From Bolinopsis microptera (lineage: Eukaryota > Ctenophora > Tentaculata > Lobata > Bolinopsidae), in the NCBI RefSeq assembly GCF_026151205.1, contig NC_087072.1:20860103-20924102 (forward strand): a DNA stretch of 64,000 nucleotides, written 5' to 3'. Every line of letters starts with the position of its first letter. Position 1 is the first letter of the stretch. Under the pieces are notes generated by a model. It had not been told where the DNA came from. It made no database searches and saw only the letters and a program-made list of their open reading frames with translations. This document shows, piece by piece, positions 12,101 to 21,614 of the stretch. Both the position numbers and the translations under genes were made by a program.

Positions 12101-12716
12101 GAACAATCCCTGAGCATGTGTATTCGTGCCCAGAAGAGTACGGCGGAGAGGTAAGTTCGATTAGATCAAATGAATTATTCTTTACTAAATACCGTCAACA
12201 GTATTGGCTAACGCAATCAGATAAATTAGCAAACAAAAACAACCCAATTATAGCTATACAAATTAGAAGACTGAAAACCCATTATCTGGGCCCAATTTTT
12301 ATCAGGCATTATTTATCATTCAGGAGTGTGGAATCATGCTTTCTGAAAAGGATATAGAGAGTTTCACTGACGCTGATATTTTGTCCAACGTTTTTACTGG
12401 TATTAAAATTAATTCGGAGTTGGTGTCTGAATACCTCGTTGCTGCTCTCCCTCAGATAGCAGTAAGTGTTTTTAAAAGCATCCTACTTTCCCTCTCATAT
12501 TAACTGTTATCGTTTATCCACGGATAAATATATGCGTATATATATCTTACTCCGATGACTGGCTATGAACACGTAATAATGACTGGCTATGAACATGTAA
12601 TAGTTAGGCAACGTTTTTGCTAAGATATTTACCCGTTTCAGGAACTTCAGTTAAGTGGGGTTAAAGCGGAATACACACGAATAAGGGAAGCGGTCTATCG
12701 AGATACCAGATTTTGA
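9123..12716 (+). pseudogene. Integrase-core-domain gene, right-arm copy (eight exons)
   Basis: Exons are 9123-9271, 10158-10366, 11199-11370, 11530-11622, 11785-11951, 12066-12150, 12324-12461 and 12642-12716. They are phase-compatible throughout and give about 360 codons from the ATG at 9123 to the TGA at 12714. The catalytic-fold landmarks are LWSLDGHDKL (first Asp region), FDKGTETV (second acidic region) and ANKIERLWRQ (third, Glu). The C-terminal PSGTIPEHVYSCPEEYGG matches the conserved end of the family. A TAA at 10201-10203 interrupts exon 2 if the strong acceptor at 10156-10157 is used; an acceptor at 10203-10204 restores the frame but drops about 15 codons. The segment the family usually carries between the first motif and the catalytic domain (a GYR-type module) is not seen and may lie unrecognised in the 886-bp first intron or be lost. 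Confidence 0.78.
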
Positions 12717-12878
12717 AAATGTCTGTCTCGTTGAAGCCGAGATTTTATTAATGAACGTTTAGTTATAAATATCGTGAAAAAACTTCAGTTGGTTTTTTAC
12801 TGTTTTTCTTCGGTACACCCATAAAATAACCCATTAATACAATCATATTATAAGGATTTAAAGTTAACTTGAAAGTTT

Positions 12879-14299
12879 GAATGTTACACTCCGTAAATTA
12901 TAAAGTTGGTATGATTCTTCTCTAAGGATTACAATACGCAGTAAGTTATTATGATAAAATGTTTGTTTCACTGCTAACATCATCCTACTACAATGTTTTG
13001 TTAAATTATAACATATACTTGGTTGTTTTATATATGGGTCTGATTATTAAATTATTGACTTTGATGACATTTTTGTTTCACTGCTAACATCATCCTACAA
13101 AATATAAAAAGCCCAAGTAATCTCCCAACTTTGAACACAAATTTATATAGAGATTTGTCCGGCCAATGGGGCCGGGCAAGATGCTGAACTCAATCTCAGA
13201 ACCTAATGTCTGCAGTCGTTTTCAAGCACGCTTAAATCACACGTCAAATACAGGAGTTTATCGGTATGCCATATATATTTCACCGGAGGACAATAATAGG
13301 TGGATAATAATAACTGGATCAGACTACACGTGAGGGAACAATAAGCACGCGTTAGCGCGATCGCCATTTGGTACAATTGTAGACATCTGCGCGCGCGCGC
13401 AACGTACGTTCTTTGTGGCGCGCAGTGAGGACTGCTGATGGCACATTTCGGCCATATGGACCGATTTCATTTTTGTTTTGAATTTTTTTGGTTTTCTTTA
13501 AATTTTTTTTTGTTTTTTTTTGTTTTGGTTTTTTATTGTTTTAAATTGTTTTTTTTTTGGTTTTTTTTTTTGTTTTTTTTAGTTTAGTTTTTTTTTGTTT
13601 TTTTAAAATTTATTTTTGGTTTATTTTTTTAAAGTTTGGTTATTTTTTGGTTTTTTTTGGTTTTCTAAATTTATTTTGAAATAATTTACAATGACCCACC
13701 TCGGCCACCATAGTCACCGGTTCTATCTCTTGGTGATTTCAACATTTTTTAATTATTTAAATCGACTGCCAGTATATGAGTATAAGGTTATATAAGACTT
13801 ATTTTTGAATTCTTATCACACACGTATTGAAACAAACTTGTATCAAACCATAATGTAATTATCATACAGCACGGCTAGCGTATCATGAGAACAAGAATTA
13901 ACGACAAATCATAAGAGGGACTCTCACCAGCGTCAGATTCAGAAAAAAAGTTTTAAAAGAAGTTAAAGAAACTCTTATTTCAAGGTACCTAAACTTAGAA
14001 AGTTAGAAGTTAGAACTGAAGAAGGGTTTCAACCAGAGAAGCACCACGCTAGATACAGTCCTCACTGCGCAAAATATCAAGTTTTAAATGGATGTGGGCG
14101 TAGGTAACTCCGTGTGACGTAAAACAACCACCTTCAATTAGACCTGATTCGGAATCCTCCATCACTCCTGCCAGCAGCCGTTGCTATTTGTCTGCAGTAC
14201 CTGCTGTAAAAGTGGAGCTGCTTTGTATTTACCAAGGGGGCCTCTGGGGGATCTGCTTTATAAGCTGTACATTGCATTGTAGGTTTGTACGACGCGACG
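12879..14299. other. Non-coding stretch with T-rich tract
   Basis: I see no exon with convincing splice sites. Notable items are a direct repeat TTTCACTGCTAACATCATCC at about 12,966 and 13,075, a CGCGCG tract near 13,390, and a 200-bp T/G-rich low-complexity tract at 13,480-13,680 on the plus strand. Confidence 0.6.
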
Positions 14300-14570
14300 T
14301 ACGTGCAGCATCTACTTTATTAGGTGCAGTATGTGTTGTGTATTACAGGTGCAGCATCTTCTTTATTAGGTGCAGTATATGTTGTGTATTACAGGTGCAG
14401 CATCTTCTTTATTAGGTGCAGTATATGTTGTGTATTACAGTTGCATCATCTTCTTTATTAGGTGCAGTATATGTTGTGTATTACAGGTGCAGCATCTTCT
14501 TTATTAGGTGCAGTATATGTTGTGTATTACAGTTGCATCATCTTCTTTATTAGGTGCAGTATATATGATG
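14300..14570. repeat. 46-bp minisatellite, about six units
   Basis: GTGCAGCATCTTCTTTATTA recurs every 46 bp (for example starting at 14349 and 14395). Two unit types differ at GTGCAGC versus TTGCATC and partly alternate. The plus-strand frame at 14188-14415 is largely this repeat. Confidence 0.85.
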
Positions 14571-14959
14571 TGACCTACACATTACAGGTGTAGTATCTTC
14601 GTGAAAATTCCTTGGTTTATGTGACTGAGGTCTGAGACACAATTTTGTTGCCGTTCAAAAAGCGTTACTTCAAATGCTCAATTTCCATTATCTAGTGGTC
14701 TATTGCTGAAAACAATCCCACTTCATCGAATTATTCAGATAATTCACATGATAACCAAATACAAAATTTCACGATAACATTTAAGAGACGTAAATTCAAG
14801 TATTAATATTAACGAAAGATACGTATTGGAAAAATTCAGTAGTTTCAGATATATACGTATAGTAAAGGGTCGTTAGTTAACTATAGACACGTATTGAAAA
14901 GTATCAGTAGTTCGCGTTATTAACGTATGAACTCGAGAGAGAGAGGTCAGGGCACTTAC

Positions 14960-15036
14960 CAAGTATAACATAATCGAAGATGGTATCACAGTACTGGTGC
15001 TCCACCACCCGCTGTAGTTTCCAATACATGTTGCTG
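14960..15036 (-). CDS. Possible 77-bp exon next to a retroelement insertion
   Basis: On the minus strand CTCTCTAG precedes the segment and GTAAGT follows it. It is open in two frames; the more protein-like one reads YWKLQRVVEHQYCDTIFDYV. It lies downstream, in transcript sense, of the RUN-domain gene and could be a late exon of that gene, but no family match is evident. The retroelement at 15,060-15,981 was inserted immediately upstream of its polypyrimidine tract. Confidence 0.35.
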
Positions 15037-15059
15037 CTAGAGAGACACCATCACAAATA

Positions 15060-15981
15060 TTATAAAATTATTCAAACAATATACACATAATATAGCAATG
15101 ACCCTATATAAAATCAACCCTTAAAGAATTCCAAAAAATTCCCTTAACAATCAAAAATTACCCTTGGCCTTGTGGCTCCAAGTTAAGATCTAGACTGTTT
15201 ATATCAACAATGTTTTTTCTTGCACCCCTGTCTCCACGGAGAGAAATCACTGTTGTTCTAAGGATTTCAAAGCGAAGGCGCTTTCTGATGTATCCTACAG
15301 CGTCTGAGTACCTCTGGCCAGTGTGGTACTCCATCTTACTGGCCAGCTTCTTGACCAGTCTCTCAGCTTCACCACCCATTCCACCAGAAGTCGAGAACAC
15401 TAAAGGTGTGAAGCTTCCTTTCTCCACTTCAAGAACCCTTGCATTGTAACATCGCTTTTTCTCATTTTCATGGGAAAGGTACATTGCTGGTATCGATTTG
15501 CTTGCATTGGAGGGGGCTGGGGCATGAAATACCCTTACATCAAAAAATGCCCTCTCTGAAGTATTCCAAATCGATCTTGCAGAAATGTCCAGCCTGGCTT
15601 GGTCTCCTAGGACTGTTCCCCTTGGTAATTCTAGACCATCAACTGGTAGAAGAACTGGCTCCGTCTGCACATCCTTGCATTTCACAGTTCTCATTAGTTC
15701 TGCAAAGGTGTCTCTCAGCGAGTTGTGCCGCAGTGACACATATCCACCAAGTTTGCAGATGAGCGCATGGTTTGCTGAGTATTTCTGGCCACACGTACAT
15801 GTCTTAGGGCAGTCCTTTAAGTTCAGGTTGTATCTGAGAGCTATTGCATCTGAGAACTGTTGTTTATTCATCAGATATCCATACTCTTTTAAAGGTAGTG
15901 CTGTTAGCCAAGCACTTGCCCCTTTCTCAGCCGCTAGTTGGAACATCAACTTTGCCAGTGGTGTTGACTCGAGCTCCTGGC
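15060..15981 (-). mobile_element. 5'-truncated retroelement: zinc-knuckle plus nuclease-like C-terminus
   Basis: The minus-strand frame (about 15,981 to the stop at 15158) encodes the C-terminal third of a reverse-transcriptase protein common in invertebrate genomes. Visible in order are EKGASAWLTALP, a Cys/His cluster (CTCG...HALIC), the RHN motif (LRHNSLRD), ARLDI, FFDVRVF, EKKR and FTPLVFSTSGGMG. The Cys/His-RHN-D...DVRV...K order parallels the restriction-like endonuclease end of R2-type elements; that assignment is inference. The element is bounded by identical 16-bp direct repeats GACACCATCACAAATA at 15044-15059 and 15982-15997, so the truncation happened during insertion. Its 3' sequence also occurs at 41,500-41,600 and 54,830-54,930. 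Confidence 0.8.
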
Positions 15982-15997
15982 GACACCATCACAAATA

Positions 15998-18564
15998 CTA
16001 TACACAAAGAACTAATATATATATACAATATATATAATACTCTATCAGTTCTGATGTATCTTACAGGATGCCCCGGGGAGGGGAGTAAAATTCATTAATA
16101 TGGAATGAATTGGTTCCTGCGCTGGGTTGTGATGTCAAACTACTCGGTGTGTAGCACAAACTTAATCAAGGGAAGCAAGCTGTTGGAGGTTCAGTATAAG
16201 GTATAATGACACAGTAAACTAATATTTGTTGTCCAGCCAAAGTATTTTGTGTGGTTGCGAGCCAACCCAACCCTGCTCAACAATTAAATACAATACAGCA
16301 CGACGAGAGAAATGGGAATGACCACTTCCATTTTAAAAGTCTGGTTTTAACTTTTAACAACAAAAATACGAAAACAAGTTACTGAAAACCGGTACATGGT
16401 GAACACATGCAACTCAAAGGAATAACTTGCAATCAGTTTTCCTTCTAGACAATTATAATGACAAACATGTGAAATTATTTTACATTAATATGCAACGAAA
16501 GTTATAAATTATGCCTGAAGAATATTATGTTTAATGTAAAATGTGTATGATTAAATAAATGCATCCTGCAGTAAGCTACTGCTAATAGCTTAGATGATAA
16601 GGGGATGACAAAGAATGCGTTATTAAATTATTTTAAATTACATACGTCATAACCATGAAAGTCCTTATCTAGCGGTAATATGGTGAACTGCTAGTTCCTA
16701 GAGCGTAATATGACGGAAGCCAAACCTTACTTACATGATATAATTGTATGGTGGAAAACGAAATTGTTCATCCTGTTGGCGAAAATAAAGAACAAATTTG
16801 GCCATCTTTGGATAGAAACAGGCTAATGAATGTTAGGAGAAATAAATAAAGGATGGCCAATAAGAAAAATGGTTGCAGCTCAGCTGACATAACTCTAGTT
16901 AGCACCCACATCTGGAATGCTGCCAAGGTAAACAATATCCAAACATGCAATTATCAGTTATATACAACAGCAAGGTAAATATCAGTGTTAATGAAGAAGT
17001 GTCTTCCAGTCGGTGGTGCAGATACAATGTACCTGATACACCGATTATAGGCTTTAAATTAACTCATGAAGATTCCTATCAGAGACAATGTTTGGGGTTA
17101 AGTTTCCTTCTTTCGACCTTATCAAATCATCCCCTGGGAGCTTAGAAGCGTGCCATTAACGACGGGTCTGATAAAATTCCGTTCAATTACAGGAGTTGCA
17201 AATTGCAGAAATCTGGTTTTCGTTAAAAATATGTCACTGATGACTTCAATGCTGTACTATAAAAGCAGCTCGGAAAGTTAATTGAAAACGGCAACACCTT
17301 CTAAAATAGATTATAAAATTTCGCCTGTTTACGAAATTAAAATCTAACTATAAATTACAAAGGAGCACAGAGCAGAACTATTAAAAGCGATTTAAGAGTG
17401 CAGCGCTTCTGACATTACAGTCTAACTGGAATCTGATTTTCTGAGAAAGTGATGACTGCTGGACACTAAGAATCAGGGAATCTAACTGATATCTTACACA
17501 GACGAAACTCACTGTTGTGGTATGCACGATTAGACCAAAATTCATAGAAAGTGGAAAGTGGGATCGAATATGTAACTGTGAAGTGCCTTATAGTTATAAA
17601 CTTATTCGCCTCTCCAAAAAAATCCAAAGTAACAGTGAAGTGGGATATTTGAAACTGCATGTCTGCAAGACTCAGTCCCTCCTTAAGAGTGTAAAATAAC
17701 GTGTAGGAACGCCCACATACTAACAAATTTAATTTCAAACGTTACTGGTACAGATAAAGAATATGCACGTGACACAGCGAGTGGTGAAGAATGGGGGCAC
17801 CGGACAAGCACAAGCAGGCACGTACCATCACGTACGTCGTACAGGCAAGAAAACTGAGAAACCACGTCTAACGAATCATAGTATACAAGGCCAGGGAAAC
17901 ACAGACAACAGTTGTATTATGTCAACACTGAAGTAACGCACAATACAATAGATTATCACGCATCAATGTACAATTGATTCAATACTACTGATTCAATAGC
18001 GAGGGTGATGGAGCGGGGTGTTTGTAATTAAGTGTGTATAGTTCCTAATAATTACCAGTTTAGCACCCAATTAGAGGGTGGACTTATTGGGTACACGTTC
18101 CACTTTACTTCCTTTTTTGGCCTAATTGATACCCATTTCTCAGGAATCATTAAATCCTGGGCGGAGTATTGAGGTTGTTGGTAATAGTGTTTTTATGGTC
18201 AGTGTTTTGCTTGACGCATTGTATATTAGATAGATAGGAAGTTCACTCAAGACTGCCTCGCTTCAGACGGATCGTGTGTCGAATCTCAGGTCTCCTTTTT
18301 TAGTTATTCACTTAATTACTACAACATCAAGTTAATGGAGACAGCTTACTAATTATGAGTTGAGACAATGTGATCTTAAGGCATTTCCGTAAATTTAAGG
18401 CTGCTTAAGTACTTGTCCCAGCTATTGAATAATAAATGACCACTGACCAGTTATCTGCAGTTGAGCAGTTGGGAAGGCCACCAATAGAAAAGGATCCCGC
18501 GTTCTACAAGTGAAACTCATGCCAACGACAGTGACAAATTGAATGTACCAGGTACGTAAGAATG
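15998..18564. other. Non-coding stretch
   Basis: I found only short chance frames with no matching splice phases and no recognisable domain. The sequence is probably an intron or intergenic DNA on the 3' side of the minus-strand RUN gene. Confidence 0.5.
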
Positions 18565-18640
18565 GGGAGGTATGTCACCCAGCCTCAGGTATGTCACCCA
18601 GCTTCAGGTATGTCACCCAGCCTCTAGGTATGTCACACTA
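18565..18640. repeat. Short tandem repeat, 20-bp unit, four copies
   Basis: AGGTATGTCACCCAGCCTC recurs four times with small changes. Each unit contains AGGTATGT, a strong-looking plus-strand 5' splice-site motif, although no plus-strand exon is apparent. Confidence 0.75.
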
Positions 18641-18706
18641 CATTCCAACCTGATGGTAGAATGAAAAGAACCTCCTCACTTACATGTCACGTATATTCCC
18701 ACTCAC

Positions 18707-18762
18707 CAAGTCGTGGATCTGAGTACCAATTACTCTGCGGACAGTAAACCACACTCGTGTTG
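18707..18762 (-). CDS. Possible 56-bp exon
   Basis: GTACCAG precedes and GTGAGT follows this segment on the minus strand. It enters in phase 1 and leaves in phase 0, reading TRVWFTVRRVIGTQIHDL. The entry phase matches the end of the acidic exon at 20,458, so it could be the next exon of the RUN gene. There is no independent domain evidence. Confidence 0.3.
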
Positions 18763-20457
18763 CTGGTACACAAAGCGAGGATAGCACGAGGGAGAGTGCT
18801 ATTAATCAACCCTATCACCAGTACAAATCATCAGTGTATAGCTGGGAGGGCCACGTTGAGGATATCACCTGATATCACGTGATCTGTACGCTGTATGTAC
18901 TATAGCTATACTAGTTAGAATGCTCACCCAGCACCACAGCTTGGGGTTACTATGGTATTATGAAGATTAATGTAGCGACGTGTTTGTGGCACATTCTAGC
19001 TGTGATATTGAGGAATTGGCTGATATTTAGGAAAAGTTGTAATGTGAAAGAACATACCAATAACAACTAGATGACCTGCAGGAGCTTCATAAAAAACAAC
19101 TTTTCGAAATGAAAAGTAAGAGATCTAATGGGTAGCGACTCAACTGAGATATTTCCCAAGTAGCAGATTCAACAGAATACAGACAGCAGTTCCGCAGTTC
19201 GGTCAGGTGGCTGGAGGTGTTGACTCAACGTATCAGTAGTTGTATAAGCTGGCCATGAGTAGGTCATCATCATGTGGCTTGCTAATAATACCAACAAAAA
19301 ACAGAAAGTGCTGCTTTTGATTATGATCTGCTCTGTGTGATACTGATACGATTAGAAAGCAAATATACTTCAAGGTGTACAGGTGAAATCATCTGAGTAC
19401 GGCGCCCTAGACAAACATCATGTGAACATGGACCATAACTATCTTGAGTCACAAGATGAATGCAGTAAGATAAGAAAATTACGTAAAAATTACGTTCAAC
19501 GTCTGTTGAGTTTTTTAATACTTAAAAGAATTTAAGGGAAATTAAAATCTAAGAACACAAGTAAGTCTTCCTGAAATGTTATTAATGAACTGAAATGAAC
19601 ATGTTGCAAATCTAAACTAATGTCAAACAGTGAACAGTGTGCGTGGGGCCTAAATCTGTAGCATGAACTTTAAACCGTCCAGGTAACGAGGTTATAATTC
19701 GGAGATATATTGAGAGGCTGCCAAAAATATTCAGTTCTAGCCCCAGGTTCAGGGTTTGTTACCGATACAGACAGTTATCAGAGTGCAAGAATTAGGCGTG
19801 TTCCTGACCCCTATTCAAAGATGCTGGGGCTGGGAGGAACATGATAACTTGCAATTTAGCGCTGATACGCAGGGCTACTATAATAAAGCACACGTCTCTG
19901 AGATCACTTCACCCTTCATTTAGTTCTATTAGCGTTTAATACCCTCACAAAAACAACTGTCCATTAATTCAGAAAGTTTAAACCATGTTTTATCGCAGTA
20001 AGCCAGTTCGGGGGGCATTTCTAGGTATGAGTGGCATGACTTGGTGGTTCGATTAGATTACAGATAATTTGATTACTTAATGCAGCATGTCTTGGCTTCC
20101 ATCAGGCTAATATATACCGCAGAACTGCAGATTATACAAGTTGCAACAATTTAGTCTGCTGGACTAATTGTGTAATTACAGTTCAGGCTTCTAATTAAGA
20201 GCATGTATTAGGATCTCAGAGGAAATTCTAGGGAGCAGCAATTTTTCTCCAATCTGCGAGAAAACAAAAAACCTCTAACCAAAATACGAGTAGTTTTCAA
20301 TTAAAATAGAATCTATCAGTGTGGATACTAGTCACTGGTTCACTGGGAATAAAGTGCCCAAATGTTAACTGTAAATGGGGGATATCAAATGGGTTCATGT
20401 TAAGTGTTGACCGGTAAAGAAAAATTTGCCTAGTACAGGAACTAAAAACAAGCTTAC
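18763..20457. other. Intronic or intergenic stretch
   Basis: No exon or RNA gene is recognised. If the RUN gene continues to lower coordinates this is intron; otherwise it is 3' flanking DNA. Confidence 0.45.
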
Positions 20458-21614
20458 CACAATGAGATGAAGATTCGTTCTCGGATTCCTCTTCTCTTTT
20501 GATCGGAGAAGAAGCAGTGAGATTTTCAGGAAACAAAGTTTCTCCACCAACCTCCTCAACTTCCGTAGATGGCTCCTCGACCGGCTCCGGAGTCTCGTCC
20601 CCCTCACGTAGGATCAATTCTTCGAACTCATCATCATCACCTTGATCTTCCTCTGGTTCCAACGACTCTTGCTGGGTAGGCTGAGGAGATTCCTCCTGCA
20701 TTTCTACACTTGGTGAGCTAAGGGTAGGAGAACTTGACGAAGTTATGAGGTCTGTTCCAAAGGGTTCAGACACCGGTGAGAGCAACCTGGAATCAGATGG
20801 TGAGTCATTCAGGAGTTTCTCTTGCCTGTTTAGCGAATATTCAGACATAATACCGTCCAGCAGAAGAGGTACAGAGTTGACAATACCAGCTGATTCTATT
20901 AAAGTGTTCTTCACTGAGATAGGGTTCCCTGATTTACTAATGGGAATATCTGCACTGATATGATCAGTTATCTCATCAGCAATTGGGCACTTTTCGGGAG
21001 ACGACAGAAAGGACTCTGGGCTTGTCCGGCGGACTTTAAGAGTTAGCTGCTGCTCTTCACTGGATTCTAACGTTGGTTGAAGAGGACTTTCAGTCTGATC
21101 ATCAACACTGTCAGTAACGTTAATACTAATGGTCTCAATCTTTAGATCAGATGTGCCATCAATTTCAACATCCATCAGGTTATCTGCTTCTTCTAGTTTC
21201 AATTCAAGAGGTTCTCCAAAAGATTCATCATCACTTTCGCTCTCATCTGTTGATGCAATCTCGATCAATGGCTCGGGTGTCAATGGCTCGGGTGTCACAT
21301 CAACTGGGCTACTCGCGAACTTCTCGACAGGTTTAATTGCCGTTTCTTGAGATTTAGCCTCTAGAGTTGACTCCAAAGACGTTTGAGTGGAAATAGAATC
21401 ACTGATGATGTCAGCTGGATCATTAACGGTCTCTGCAGATCTTTCGATAAGACTCGAGGTTGGCAACTCCAACGCTGTTGGAGCAATGTCGAAATCGAAC
21501 GAATCACAGTTGAATATCACTTTACAGGAGGTTTCCGTTATTACAGTTACCAATTCCGCCATCTTTGTCACTAAATCGCCGTTGCTAAACACAGCATTGC
21601 TTTCATAATACTTC
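20458..21614 (-). CDS. RUN gene exon D: end of RUN domain and acidic linker
   Basis: TTTCAG precedes it and GTAAGC follows; it is 1,157 bp long with about 385 codons. The first ~45 residues finish the RUN domain (KYYESNAVFSNGDLVTKM ... IFNCDSFDFD). The rest is low-complexity, rich in Glu, Asp, Ser and Pro, with EPLTPEPLIEI encoded by a small internal tandem duplication and an acidic stretch EPEEDQGDDDEFEEL. It contains no tryptophan, so the W-acidic kinesin-light-chain motifs of vertebrate SKIP are absent from this exon. Plus-strand frames over it are shadows. Confidence 0.75.

Larger units (their letters stand above)
6995..12878. repeat. Right arm of the ~12.9-kb inverted repeat
   Basis: This is the reverse-complement partner of 1-6,951. 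It lacks the transposon-like insertion and most of the LINE fragment found in the left arm. Similarity ends at about 12,878 only because the left arm reaches the window edge there. Sequence after 12,879 has no visible partner in the window. Confidence 0.95.

Noticed and set aside
15210-16098. Plus-strand frames at 15,210-16,098
   Set aside because: They are antisense shadows of the retroelement fragment, which has the recognisable domain on the minus strand.
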